A DNA stretch of 64,000 nt from Candidatus Odinarchaeota archaeon (GTDB taxonomy: Archaea; Asgardarchaeota; Odinarchaeia; Odinarchaeales; Odinarchaeaceae). The position numbers and the translations under genes are program-made. The notes under the pieces are model-generated. The model was not told the origin of the DNA and searched no databases. It saw nothing but the letters and a program-made list of their open reading frames with translations. The DNA lies in assembly GCA_016839265.1 (NCBI GenBank), contig JAEOUO010000002.1, positions 1-64,000 on the forward strand. Direction: 5' to 3'. Shown in pieces: positions 34,981 through 44,122 of this stretch (positions within the stretch are counted from its first letter, which is position 1; each line of letters opens with the position of its first letter).

Positions 34981-35466
34981 ATGGAGGAAATAGGTGAAAA
35001 CCTTAAACGACTTAAAAAAGAGGTTTTAAACCTGTTAATAGGACAATCAGAGGACAGATACCTTTCTAAAACCGAGGTTATAAAAGAGCTTGAGAAACCA
35101 TTGATAAATATCCAAGAGAAGATCCCTGAAAACCTTTTCAAACCGGTTAACACCCAACTAACCGGTAAACTAACTTTATCTGAAAATGATTTAAAAGAGT
35201 TCCTAGCAGTTTTAAGCTGGTTTAAAACAGACACTGAGAAAATAGGTTTCTCCACCCCGGAGCCTGAGGTATACTATGTTCACTATGATCCATCTGATCC
35301 TGTTGCTAAAAACATTATCGACACTTTTTTCGATTTATTCACAGCTAAATTTGCTAGGATGAGCGTGCGACAGAAAATTGAGTTAAGTGAAAAGAGTAAA
35401 TGGAAGTGGAGTGACGTATTAAAGATGTTAGAGGAAGGGCTTAAAACTGAGGGGAAACCAACTTAA
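34981..35466 (+). CDS. Soluble protein of unknown function, PelG-linked
   Basis: A 161-residue acidic, helix-rich protein I do not recognise. It has an N-terminal helical stretch (IGENLKRLKKEVLNLLI), a middle section rich in Lys and Glu, and VYYVHYDPSDPVAKNIIDTF near residue 98. It has no signal peptide or membrane segment. It starts 10 bases after the pelG-like stop with AGGTGAAT before the ATG, and its stop is 14 bases before the coiled-coil gene. It therefore belongs to the same transcript and may regulate or scaffold the membrane complex. Function unknown. Confidence 0.65.
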   Translation: MEEIGENLKRLKKEVLNLLIGQSEDRYLSKTEVIKELEKPLINIQEKIPENLFKPVNTQLTGKLTLSENDLKEFLAVLSWFKTDTEKIGFSTPEPEVYYVHYDPSDPVAKNIIDTFFDLFTAKFARMSVRQKIELSEKSKWKWSDVLKMLEEGLKTEGKPT

Positions 35467-35480
35467 AGATGTGATACGAG

Positions 35481-36758
35481 ATGAATCAGGATAACTCAAA
35501 GCCGGTTTTCGACGAACTTGAAGAAGATATATTAAACGTTCTTGACGAGCGGCTTATCAAATTCGGTGAGAAATTGAAACAATTAAAGAATCCTCTTATA
35601 AATCAATTCGATAATGTTAGACTGAAATTTGTTGTTCCCTTAATCTCCTCCTCTTATGATAAATTAATAGATGAAAACTTTGAAGATCTCAAAAACGAGT
35701 TTAAAACTGAAATTAAAGAGTCTTTAAACTATTTAATGCAGAATATACGAGATAAATTTTCAAGTAAAATGCAGGAAATCAGTGAAACATTTGATAGAAT
35801 CATTGAAGAACAGAAAGAGAATGTTAAGCGCTTAGATTATGAAAAGAAAAATCTGGAGGGAAAACTTGCCTCTCTCAGTACTGAACTAGAAAATAGAGAT
35901 AAATTAATTAAAGATTACACCGCGCAGATTAGTGAATTAAAGAAAACTGTTTTTGAAAAAGATTCTCTCTCTAAAGACTATCTTGATTTAAGAAGAAAAT
36001 TCGAAGACTTAAATAGAGACTACTCCTCCCTTCAAGAAGAGAAGCTTAATCTTGAGACCCAGGTTAAAACTCTAAGCCGCCAGAATGAATCTTACAAAAC
36101 TGAATTAACTGAGTTGAATCTTAAACTTAAAAATATAGAAGATAAATTGAAGTCAACTCAAACACAGTTAGCGGAAACCCGGTCGGAGAATATTTTTCTG
36201 GCAACTAAACTTAATGAGCTTAAATCCTCTTTAACAGAAAAACCAAGAGGAGAAGGGGTAATGGATACTGCTAAAATTAAAGCAGAGATTAAAATATTAC
36301 AGGATACGTTAACCCAGAAAAATAGTCAAATCTCCGAGCTTGAGAATAAAATTTTAAAACTCAGCGAGGAGAACTCTAATCTGAAAAATGTTCGTGAACA
36401 GGATAAAGCAAGAATTGAGCAATTAGAATCTGAGTTACAACATTGCAAAGCAGATTTAAACCGGCTATCTGAATATGATAGAAAATTGAATCAGCTTCAA
36501 ATGGAGTACACTGAATTGAAAAAAATAAACTCTAAACAGAAAGAGGAATTGGATAGATTTGATAAACTTAAAAAAATTCTCAGCGCTGAGCCTAAATTTA
36601 AAATTCTCCAGATATTAGAATCAGTTAACGAGGTTTCAATAGATGCGTTGAATACAGCTATAGGCTACACGCCTATAATGACTAAAAAGATTATAAACGA
36701 ATTAGTGGAAGCGGGTATAGTTGAAGTGAACGGGGGTAATGTGAAGCTTAAACGTTAA
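35481..36758 (+). CDS. Long coiled-coil protein with C-terminal winged helix
   Basis: A 425-residue protein. Residues 1-70 share the helical style of the preceding protein, residues 80-350 are a long heptad-rich coiled coil (DYEKKNLEGKLASLSTELEN and onward), and residues 360-425 look like a winged helix (LKKILSAEPKFKILQILESV, IINELVEAGIVEVNGGNVKL). No signal or membrane segment is seen. It is the last gene of the PelG-linked group. The ATG is preceded by GATGTGATACGAG. It could tie polysaccharide secretion to gene control or cell structure, but this is conjecture. No orthologue is recognised. Confidence 0.65.
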   Translation: MNQDNSKPVFDELEEDILNVLDERLIKFGEKLKQLKNPLINQFDNVRLKFVVPLISSSYDKLIDENFEDLKNEFKTEIKESLNYLMQNIRDKFSSKMQEISETFDRIIEEQKENVKRLDYEKKNLEGKLASLSTELENRDKLIKDYTAQISELKKTVFEKDSLSKDYLDLRRKFEDLNRDYSSLQEEKLNLETQVKTLSRQNESYKTELTELNLKLKNIEDKLKSTQTQLAETRSENIFLATKLNELKSSLTEKPRGEGVMDTAKIKAEIKILQDTLTQKNSQISELENKILKLSEENSNLKNVREQDKARIEQLESELQHCKADLNRLSEYDRKLNQLQMEYTELKKINSKQKEELDRFDKLKKILSAEPKFKILQILESVNEVSIDALNTAIGYTPIMTKKIINELVEAGIVEVNGGNVKLKR

Positions 36759-36824
36759 AAAATAATCTTAATATATTATATATTTTAAATCACTTTTTAC
36801 TTAATTAAATGCGGGGTAGTTGTT

Positions 36825-38426
36825 TTGACACATCAAGCTAAAATCGTATTAACATCGGATAGAAGCCTCCTTACAACTTACGGTAATAACCTCTATATGG
36901 GTTTAGCTGCTTCTCTTCCAACTAATGTATGCCCTGACTCACTTTATTACTCTTTGCTATGCCCGCCTGTGCCTTCAAATCCTGATGGAACAGTTAGCAT
37001 GGCTACACCTGCTTTAACGACAGCTGAATCTATAATAGTTAATAGAGCTGGTATCCCCCGGGAGAAGGTGAAAATAGCTCATCCAGATTTTTTAACGAAG
37101 GTAGTCACAGCGGAGACTAAGATTTTAGCTATATCCGTTATGGATCCCTTAGGTTTAGGCCCGTCAACGACAACGTGGAGTACTCTTTTCTCCGGTATAC
37201 CGCATACTAGAGTTGAATTTCTTAGATTAATGTTCGGTCCTGTTCGTGAATTAAAAGAAAAATATGGTTTAAAAATCGTGGTCGGAGGGCCTGGAGCTTG
37301 GCAGATAAATCGTATAAGTGTAGCTGATAAACTTGGAATAGACTATCTTCTAATTAATGAGGCAGAGTATACGATTCCAAAAGTTTTCAGCGCTATCTTA
37401 GACGGGGCGGAATATGAGGAGCGGGTGGTATACGGGTCTGTGGCTAAACCGGAGGATGTTCCCCCCGTTCTCACTCCATCCGTATTCGGATTAGTTGAGG
37501 TTGCTAGAGGATGCGGTCGCGGCTGCAAGTTTTGTGTTCCAGCCACGAGCGGTAAAATGAGAATGATGCCGCTGGAGAAAATTCTAAACGATATTAAAGT
37601 TCATGTTAGTGCAGGCTTTAAAGCAATTACATTTCATGCAGATGACACTTTACGCTACGGGTCTAAAAATTTTCTAATAGATGAGGACGCTCTATTCACT
37701 TTATATAAGGAGGGGTTTAAAACAGGTGTGAAAGAAATCTTCATTACACATTCATGTCTTTCCCCGTTTGTATGTCAACCTGATGTAATAGCGAAACTTA
37801 CCCGGCTTTTAAGAAAACACGGGCATAAATATTACGGTTGTCAACCTGGAATAGAAACCGGTAGTCCACGTCTTATGAAGTTGCATATGGCGGGTAAACC
37901 TGCTCCATGTAAACCTGAAGAGTGGCCGGAAGTTGTTCAAGAAGCTCATAAAGTTATGTGGGAGAATAAATGGGTTTCAGTTGGAACGCTTATGATGGGT
38001 TTACCTGGTGAAGAAAAAGAGGATGTTATTCAAACAATTGATTTAATAAAAAGTTTAAGCGAATACCCGTCTCTATTTGTTCCATTGTTTTTCGTCCCCA
38101 TGGAGTTTACGACTCTTAAAGGTATGAAAGCTTTTATTTCAGGATACATGTCTAAAGAACACTGGCAGCTTTTATTAGCATGTTGGAAACATAATGCAAG
38201 ATACATTGAGCCTTTATATCAGTTAACAACTGAACAACACAATTTTATTTCAGGGATCGGTATAACTGTTCTCACACGTTTAATGACGTTCTTCCTTGAT
38301 CAAAAAGAGAAAGAATTAGAAGGTAAAAGCCGTCTGATGAGGGTGGCTTCACATATATTCGCCAATAAGCTTAGTAGAACCACTCGATCAGAGGAGAATA
38401 TAATCCAGAAAGCATATAAAGTATAA
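36825..38426 (+). CDS. B12-binding-type radical SAM protein, GDGT ring synthase-like
   Basis: A 533-residue radical SAM enzyme. The [4Fe-4S] motif is VARGCGRGCKFCVPA with Cys230, Cys234 and Cys237 (CxxxCxxC). The N-terminal 200 residues (GLKIVVGGPGAWQINRIS) form a cobalamin-binding-like Rossmann domain, and the C-terminal 100 residues carry a family-specific helical end. The opening AKIVLTSDRSLLTTYGNNL and the layout recall archaeal GrsA/GrsB, which make cyclopentane rings in tetraether lipids. That comparison is from memory and tentative. The start is TTG. The flavodoxin gene 27 bases downstream could serve as electron donor, which supports radical chemistry in vivo. Confidence 0.72.
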   Translation: MTHQAKIVLTSDRSLLTTYGNNLYMGLAASLPTNVCPDSLYYSLLCPPVPSNPDGTVSMATPALTTAESIIVNRAGIPREKVKIAHPDFLTKVVTAETKILAISVMDPLGLGPSTTTWSTLFSGIPHTRVEFLRLMFGPVRELKEKYGLKIVVGGPGAWQINRISVADKLGIDYLLINEAEYTIPKVFSAILDGAEYEERVVYGSVAKPEDVPPVLTPSVFGLVEVARGCGRGCKFCVPATSGKMRMMPLEKILNDIKVHVSAGFKAITFHADDTLRYGSKNFLIDEDALFTLYKEGFKTGVKEIFITHSCLSPFVCQPDVIAKLTRLLRKHGHKYYGCQPGIETGSPRLMKLHMAGKPAPCKPEEWPEVVQEAHKVMWENKWVSVGTLMMGLPGEEKEDVIQTIDLIKSLSEYPSLFVPLFFVPMEFTTLKGMKAFISGYMSKEHWQLLLACWKHNARYIEPLYQLTTEQHNFISGIGITVLTRLMTFFLDQKEKELEGKSRLMRVASHIFANKLSRTTRSEENIIQKAYKV

Positions 38427-38452
38427 TATTAACTGCTAAAAAAGGTGGTTTA

Positions 38453-38935
38453 ATGACTAGAAAACTAGTTGTCTTTTATTCAAGAACTGGTAAAACAAAA
38501 ACTATCTCTGAAAGAATATCCGAATTATTAAACTGTGATTTAGAGGAGATAGTTGACCTTAAAAAACGGACAGGTATTATAGGTTTTTTAAAAGCAGGTA
38601 AAGATGCATTTCTGAAAAAGAAAACTAGTATAAGAGAACCTGTCAAAACCCCTAGTGAATACGATCTGCTATTAATAGGCTCCCCAGTGTGGGCGGGAAG
38701 TCTCCCTCCAGCTATAAGAACATATATTACTTATTTTAAAAATCAGCTTCCAAAACTAGCGTTAATAGGAACATGTAGCGGTAAAGGAAACGTTTCTAAA
38801 ATAGCTGTTGAAATAGAAAAAATCTCCGATAAAAAGCTTTCCGCTGTAATCGAAGTTACCTCCAAAGAGGTTTCTAAAAACAAATATGAGAATAAAATTC
38901 AAGATTTTATAAATGAATTAAAAAATATCCAATAA
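38453..38935 (+). CDS. Flavodoxin-like protein
   Basis: A 160-residue flavodoxin fold. The FMN phosphate loop is YSRTGKTKTISERIS (9-23), and the flavin-facing segment GSPVWAGSLPPAIRTYI lies near residue 81. No other domain is present. It starts 27 bases after the radical SAM stop with AAGGTGG before the ATG, so the two are probably co-transcribed. Flavodoxins pass electrons at low potential and can reduce the iron-sulfur cluster of radical SAM enzymes. Specific pairing here is inferred from position. Confidence 0.88.
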   Translation: MTRKLVVFYSRTGKTKTISERISELLNCDLEEIVDLKKRTGIIGFLKAGKDAFLKKKTSIREPVKTPSEYDLLLIGSPVWAGSLPPAIRTYITYFKNQLPKLALIGTCSGKGNVSKIAVEIEKISDKKLSAVIEVTSKEVSKNKYENKIQDFINELKNIQ

Positions 38936-38962
38936 AAAATTTAGAAATATTAAAATTACATG

Positions 38963-39517
38963 CTACGAGTAAATCTCTAACTCTGTGAGCATTTTATCAA
39001 GTTTGTTAACCGCTTCTTGAACATCAGTCTCTTTCTTAGCTCCTGTACACACGATTCTACCGGAACAGAATAATAGAAAAACAACTTTAGGATATTTAGC
39101 TCTGTATATTAATCCTGGAAACTGCTCCGGCTCGTAGAGAGCGTCTTCAAGTGTAAGTGAAGCCACTTCTAAATCCAATCTAGCGCCTAAATTCCCTGAA
39201 GCTACAATGTTTTGAATCTGAATTTTAGGCTCGCTTTTAATATCTATACCCGCGTTTTTAATTTTCTCGATGACTTTAGAAACTACAGTCGGCGCATCCT
39301 CTTCACCTCTGAGGCCTGTAACCACCATTTTACCTGTATTAAAGACGAGTATGGCCGCCTTAGGATCTGTTAAGCGCAGGACTAAACCCGGAAACTGTGA
39401 TGGGTCATACTCTGCTTCCGAAATATTATTTGAAAGCTTATTAAGGTCAATTCTATCCTCTAAACTTACTGATGCTACCACGTTCTCAACTTTATATGTT
39501 ATCTCTCTTTTACTCAT
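38963..39517 (-). CDS. tbp: TATA-box-binding protein (TBP)
   Basis: A 184-residue TBP made of two direct repeats. Repeat 1 (about 8-95) contains VENVVASVSLEDRIDLNKLS, then YDPSQFPGLVLRL and NTGKMVVTG. Repeat 2 (about 97-184) contains IQNIVASGNLGARLDLE, then YEPEQFPGLIYRA and SGRIVCTG. The saddle-shaped protein bends the TATA element and recruits TFB. It lies convergent with the flavodoxin gene 27 bases away and divergent from the HhH/eL33 gene. Length and both repeats are normal. ATG start. Confidence 0.97.
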   Translation of the reverse strand: MSKREITYKVENVVASVSLEDRIDLNKLSNNISEAEYDPSQFPGLVLRLTDPKAAILVFNTGKMVVTGLRGEEDAPTVVSKVIEKIKNAGIDIKSEPKIQIQNIVASGNLGARLDLEVASLTLEDALYEPEQFPGLIYRAKYPKVVFLLFCSGRIVCTGAKKETDVQEAVNKLDKMLTELEIYS

Positions 39518-39750
39518 CTAACACACCATCAACGTTTTACTGTATTCAATTATTAAATAATACTCTACTAAAACTGGTTATTATTAAAAGATTATAAAGC
39601 GTGAATATAAGCATTACCGTTAACATCATTAATATGCTCTTCGAATTCATCATAAACCGGTAAGTGGTTTTATACCTTTAATCGGACAATAAAGTTAAAT
39701 AATAAATAGTTATATTTTTAGACGATTACATGTAAACGCGGTGAAAAGAT

Positions 39751-40395
39751 ATGGTTGATAAGAAAACTTCACTGAGCGAAGTTAAAGGATTAAGTAAAAA
39801 AACACTTGAAGCATTAAATAAAGCTGGTATCACAACAATCGGGGAATTATCTAAATACAGCTTAGACGAGCTTCAGAATAAAATTCCAGATTTGTCTAAA
39901 ACTACTTTGAAACGGTTATTAGATAAAGTTAGTGAATTAAAAACTAAAAATATTGCAAAATCAATTGAAAAAACAGAGGTTGAAAAACCTAAAACCGCTA
40001 AGGAACCATTGAAAAATACGAGTAAAAAGGTGAAGCCTGTTAAAGAGAAAAAGAGTAGGATTGAAGCTAAAATTGAAAAAACCGGTAAACTGTCCACAAC
40101 TAAAAAAACTAAACTCACAGCTAAACCTTCTGAACCTGTTAGAAGAATAATTGGAAGAGTGTATTCTTTTGAAAGAGGGGGGGCTAAAACATCTAATAAC
40201 AAGGTTTTAGCCCGTATAGTAGATTCTTCAAAGAAAATAGAAGAGTTGATCGGGGTTAAAATTTTATTAAAGTACGGTCGTAATATTGCTGTTAAAGGTA
40301 AAATAATAGGTAAACACGGGAATAACTCTAATGTTAAGATAAGGCTGGATAGGCCTGTTTCAACCGCTGTTTTAAACGCCGCCATCTACTTATAA
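39751..40395 (+). CDS. Helix-hairpin-helix/eL33 (L35Ae) fusion protein
   Basis: A 214-residue fusion. Residues 1-60 hold tandem helix-hairpin-helix-like motifs (EVKGLSKKTLEALNKAGITT). Residues 61-130 form a Lys-rich disordered linker, and 131-214 match ribosomal protein eL33 (RRIIGRVYSFERGGAKTSNN, then LIGVKILLKYGRNIAVKGKI, HGNNSNVKIRLDRPV). eL33 binds the large subunit and is normally a short stand-alone protein (about 90-110 residues). The added module could bind RNA or DNA and link translation with another process. The linker and both ends are in one open frame without gaps. ATG start after GCGGTGAAAAG. Confidence 0.8.
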   Translation: MVDKKTSLSEVKGLSKKTLEALNKAGITTIGELSKYSLDELQNKIPDLSKTTLKRLLDKVSELKTKNIAKSIEKTEVEKPKTAKEPLKNTSKKVKPVKEKKSRIEAKIEKTGKLSTTKKTKLTAKPSEPVRRIIGRVYSFERGGAKTSNNKVLARIVDSSKKIEELIGVKILLKYGRNIAVKGKIIGKHGNNSNVKIRLDRPVSTAVLNAAIYL

Positions 40396-40430
40396 GCTGT
40401 GATTAACTTTATAACTATTTATCTTCTTTT

Positions 40431-40997
40431 TTAGGTTAATGGTTTTAACGCAACGAGAAAATAGTGGTACGGGTAAACATTATAGTTTTTTACATTAAAA
40501 CCGTATTTAGTAAATGCTTCTTCAGCCTCTAGAAGGCTTATTCTATCAATTACAGGAGGCCCGCTTGGTGTGTTTTTCTTTTTCCAATCTATATCAACTA
40601 TTATGTTTGTTTTACCCGCCGCCCAGTTAATATACTCCTCAAAATTATTTAACTCATGTAAGACGTTTGAGAATAATATTAAATCAACTTTTTCATCGAT
40701 TTGCGGCGGTTTATCTGTGTGAATGAATATTATATTTTGAATATTTTTTACTGCAGCCTTATTTTTTAAATAATTAAGCATTTCTATACTTAAATCTGTA
40801 GCGTAAACTTTCCTGAATAATTCCGATAATGGTAGAGTAAAATAACCTGCTCCCGCCCCTATTTCACAGGCGATATTTCTCTTGTTCTCTTCTAAAACTT
40901 CTTTTATTATATTTTTGAATATGCTGGTTGAGAGAAAACTCTCTCTTTCAGGGTCTTCAAGAACTTTAATATTTTTAGGATTAAAAATATGAGGCAT
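40431..40997 (-). CDS. Class I SAM-dependent methyltransferase
   Basis: A 188-residue methyltransferase. Motif I is CEIGAGAGYFTLPLS (43-57), followed by VYATDLSIEML, DLILFSNVLHEL and a C-terminal SLLEAEEAFTKYGFN helix. The family is that of UbiE/Methyltransf_11 small-molecule enzymes. The acceptor is unknown. It is convergent with the HhH/eL33 gene, and its start lies just beyond the 3' end of the corA remnant, which runs on the same strand. The start ATG has a weak site (GCGAGAAAT). Confidence 0.82.
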   Translation of the reverse strand: MPHIFNPKNIKVLEDPERESFLSTSIFKNIIKEVLEENKRNIACEIGAGAGYFTLPLSELFRKVYATDLSIEMLNYLKNKAAVKNIQNIIFIHTDKPPQIDEKVDLILFSNVLHELNNFEEYINWAAGKTNIIVDIDWKKKNTPSGPPVIDRISLLEAEEAFTKYGFNVKNYNVYPYHYFLVALKPLT

Positions 40998-41006
40998 ATT
41001 TCTCGC

Positions 41007-42024
41007 TTAAATCCATTTTTTCATTCTAAAATATAAGAGCATAGTAACAGTGACAGCTATCATAACGATTAATATCAGCGGATAACCCTATATAAACTCT
41101 AGCTCAGCCATGAATTTAAAATTCATACCGTAAACGTCTGCGATAAAAAGTTAAAGGAATGAATATTGTAGCTATTAGGGTTAATATTTTCATAACTTCG
41201 TTTGTTCTGTTACTTATGTTTGAAAGACATGTGTCAACCATGCTGGATAATACTTCCTGTAATGTTTCTATTAAATCTATTATTTGAATAATATGATCGT
41301 GGATGTCTCTCAGATATATTACCGTTTTCTGTGATGTGAATGGTGTTCCTATCCTTAATAACCTGTTCAAAATTTCTCTGAGAGGCCATGTAATTTTTCT
41401 TATAAATATCATCTGTCTTTTTAAACTGTTAATTTCGTTGACTGTTTTCTGAGACGGGTTGACTAGTAATCCATCATCTATGTTCGATTCATCTTCAAGT
41501 ATGCCACAAATATTGAGGTAGTTATCCTCGATTGAATCTATCATGGATGTTAGTAAAAAATTAGCCCCCGTTCCTTTTATTAAACATCTATTATATTTTA
41601 TAGTTTCCTTTATACTCTCGAATGCATCTTCTTTTCTTTCTTGAAATGGCATTACATAATCTTTACCTAAAATGAAGCTTATCTGTTCTACTATTATCTT
41701 CTCATCTTCTAGACTGTAATGAAGCATTTTAACAATAACATAAACATGGTTTTCAAGAATTTGATTTTAGGTCTTTGATCAATGTTAATTATATCTTCTA
41801 ATAGTTTGGTGGACTTCGTATATTTTACCAATCTGGTTGATAAGCCTACTATTGTTTCACGTGTACACGTTTATCCATGTGGCTACTGTATTTTTTCTGT
41901 CTGTTTTCAATTCACATATGTCAGATGGCTCTATATCGGAGAATTCTTTGTTATTATATTCTACTACATGGATTCTATTTTTATTATCTGGATTATCTCT
42001 TAGTGGGGTTATGTTTTCGCTCAT
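41007..42024 (-). pseudogene. corA: Decayed CorA magnesium transporter gene
   Basis: The region reads as a CorA protein of about 339 codons only when several frames are joined. ATG at 42024 opens MSENITPLRD, then reaches TATWINVYT and a TGA at 41857-41859. The same frame goes on with NQIGKIYEVH, the next frame with LLEDIINIDQRPKI, and a further shift gives ENHVYVIVKMLHYSLEDEKI. The largest surviving piece is 41116-41727. It ends LTLIATIFIPLTF, and the pore motif YGMNF appears in another frame, followed by an in-frame TAG at 41088-41090 and a final helix ending RMKKWI. At least three frameshifts and two stops mean it is not a working gene. Order of lesions and boundaries are read by eye. Confidence 0.85.
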
Positions 42025-42085
42025 TTTTTACTCTATTTTACTTTTATGATATTGTATTTTTATTTTATTCTTCTTTACAGTAAAA

Positions 42086-42093
42086 TTTATATA
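42086..42093 (+). promoter_or_regulatory. Putative TATA box of thermosome-rpoK transcript
   Basis: TTTATATA lies 64-71 bases before the thermosome ATG, and TATAAATA follows at 42099. Either could serve. Strong A+T elements fit a highly expressed chaperonin gene. Confidence 0.4.
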
Positions 42094-42156
42094 GAAGTAT
42101 AAATACTATTCACTCAAAATTTTAACACTTAATTTTTAAAATACGAGGTGTCATCT

Positions 42157-43800
42157 ATGGCTGAAATAGGACAATTAGGTGGAACTCCAATACTTATACT
42201 TAAAGAAGGTACAAGTAGAACTAAAGGTAAAGAAGCTCAAAGAGCTAATATAACCGCTGCGAAAGTCATAGCTGAAGCTGTCAGAAGTTCTCTAGGCCCC
42301 CGTGGAATGGATAAAATGCTTGTTGATAGCTTGGGGGATGTTACAATTACAAATGACGGCGCTACTATATTAAAGGAAATGGATGTTCAACATCCAGCTG
42401 CTAAAATGATGGTTGAAGTAGCTAAAACCCAAGACCATGAAGTCGGCGACGGAACAACCACAGCGGTTGTATTAGCTGGTGAGCTTTTGAAGAAAGCTGA
42501 AGAATTATTAGATAAAAATATTCACCCGACTATTATAGTGTCAGGTTACAGAAGAGCTACTGAGAACGCTCTTAAAATACTTGATGAAATTTCTTTAGAT
42601 GTAAGCCCTGACGACGATCAAGTTTTGAAGAATGTTGCTATCACCGCTATGGCTACTAAAGTTGTCAGCGGAGCCAGAGAGTTCTTAGCTGATTTAGCTG
42701 TGAAAGCTGTTAGATCCGTGGCTGAAAAAGTTGGAGATGAGCTTAGAGTAGACATTGATAATGTGAAAGTGGAGAAAAAAGAGGGTGGAAGTGTAGAGGA
42801 CACGCTTCTAATTAATGGTGTGCTTCTCGATAAAGAGGTAGTTCATCACGCGATGCCTAAGAAGGTGAAAAACGCTAAGATTGCATTATTAGACGGCGCA
42901 TTAGAAGTTGAGAAAACAGAGTTCGACGCTAAAATCAACATTACCCAAGTAGAGCAAATGCAAGCTTTCCTTGAAGAAGAGCAGAATATACTAAAGAATA
43001 TGGTTGAAAAAATCAAGGCAACAGGCGCTAACGTAGTGATCACTCAAAAAGGAATTGATGATTTAGCTCAACACTATCTTGCTAAGGCTGGAATTTTAGC
43101 TGTCCGACGCGTAAAGAAATCCGATATGGATAAGCTTGCAAGAGCAACAGGCGGCTCTATAATCACTAACATTGAGGATATAACCGCTAAAGATCTAGGT
43201 GAAGCAGAAGTCGTCTACGAGAAGAAGGTAGGAGACGAACAAATGGTTTTCGTAGAAGGATGCAAGAATCCGAAATCTGTAAGTGTTCTTATCAGAGGGG
43301 CAAGTGAAATGGTTGTAAACGAAGCAGAGAGAGCCTTCCATGATGCTTTATGTGTTGTAAGAAATATTCTACTAGAATCGAAAATCGTAGCAGGGGGCGG
43401 TGCTCCTGAAGTGGAGATCGCTAAGGCTCTTCGTGATTACGCTGAGACTTTAAGCGGCAGAGAGCAGCTTGCAGTTATAAAATTCGCTGAAGCTGTTGAA
43501 TCAATACCTAGAGCGTTAGCTGAAAACGCTGGTTTAGATCCTGTTGACATATTAGTACAGTTGAAAGCAGCTCATGAAAACGGTCGTAAATGGGCTGGTG
43601 TTAACATCTTAGACGGTGGGGTTGCTGACATGGATAAACTTAATATTTGGGAACCGTCATCAGTTAAAAAACAGGCGATGAAATCAGCTAGTGAAGCAGC
43701 GCAAATGATATTAAGAATTGATGATATCATAGCTGCAGGAAAATCTACTACGCCTAAACCACCAAGCCCTTCAGGAGCTGAAAGTAGTGACGAATATTAA
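42157..43800 (+). CDS. Thermosome (group II chaperonin) subunit
   Basis: A 547-residue subunit of the archaeal CCT-like chaperonin. It has an equatorial ATP site ([30 protein letters not shown]), an apical domain (about 215-370) with a helical protrusion, and [19 protein letters not shown] and GVNILDGG motifs at the end. It forms double rings that fold proteins with ATP. GAGGTG precedes the ATG. The frame opens three codons earlier at a GTG that is itself part of the site. The end ([12 protein letters not shown]) is acidic instead of the Gly-Met repeats of many chaperonins. The next gene overlaps its end by 14 bases. Confidence 0.95.
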   Translation: MAEIGQLGGTPILILKEGTSRTKGKEAQRANITAAKVIAEAVRSSLGPRGMDKMLVDSLGDVTITNDGATILKEMDVQHPAAKMMVEVAKTQDHEVGDGTTTAVVLAGELLKKAEELLDKNIHPTIIVSGYRRATENALKILDEISLDVSPDDDQVLKNVAITAMATKVVSGAREFLADLAVKAVRSVAEKVGDELRVDIDNVKVEKKEGGSVEDTLLINGVLLDKEVVHHAMPKKVKNAKIALLDGALEVEKTEFDAKINITQVEQMQAFLEEEQNILKNMVEKIKATGANVVITQKGIDDLAQHYLAKAGILAVRRVKKSDMDKLARATGGSIITNIEDITAKDLGEAEVVYEKKVGDEQMVFVEGCKNPKSVSVLIRGASEMVVNEAERAFHDALCVVRNILLESKIVAGGGAPEVEIAKALRDYAETLSGREQLAVIKFAEAVESIPRALAENAGLDPVDILVQLKAAHENGRKWAGVNILDGGVADMDKLNIWEPSSVKKQAMKSASEAAQMILRIDDIIAAGKSTTPKPPSPSGAESSDEY

Positions 43801-44122
43801 TAGTATAACTGAAAATTCTTCAACCACTAAGAAAAGGGTGGCTAAGAAACCTGCTGCGAAAAAAATAGGTGAAACAGAGTTTCTCATTAAAATCGGCCCT
43901 CCGGTTCTCACCAGATATGAGCGTAGTCGAATCATAGGCGCACGAGCTTTACAAATATCGATGGGTGCGCCTATCCTCATAGACGTTCAAGGTAAACTAG
44001 ATCCTATCCAAATCGCTGAAGAGGAGCTTAAAAATTTAATACTACCTATCATGGTGACTAGAACTCTACCTACAGGGGAATCTCAGAGTATTCCTATAAA
44101 AGTTTTAATGGCCGGTTCCTAA
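43787..44122 (+). CDS. rpoK: DNA-directed RNA polymerase subunit K (Rpo6)
   Basis: A 111-residue Rpo6/RpoK protein, counterpart of eukaryotic Rpb6. The core contains [20 protein letters not shown] and ends in an [19 protein letters not shown] pattern. The first 35 residues are a Lys- and Ser-rich extension, longer than the stand-alone archaeal form, which often starts at the core. The GTG start overlaps the thermosome gene by 14 bases, so translation is coupled. The gene ends in a tail-to-tail overlap with the UroD-like gene. RpoK stabilises the clamp of the polymerase. Confidence 0.93.
   Translation: MTNINSITENSSTTKKRVAKKPAAKKIGETEFLIKIGPPVLTRYERSRIIGARALQISMGAPILIDVQGKLDPIQIAEEELKNLILPIMVTRTLPTGESQSIPIKVLMAGS

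Noticed and set aside
39600..39680. Short minus-strand frame ending in a protein-like string (VYDEFEEHINDVNG) in the tbp/eL33 gap
   Set aside because: It is about 22 codons long with no start codon before a stop. Possibly a relic, but not supportable as a gene.
41782..42083. Three overlapping plus-strand frames of about 70 codons
   Set aside because: They lie opposite the decayed corA gene and consist of hydrophobic antisense translation with no ribosome binding site.
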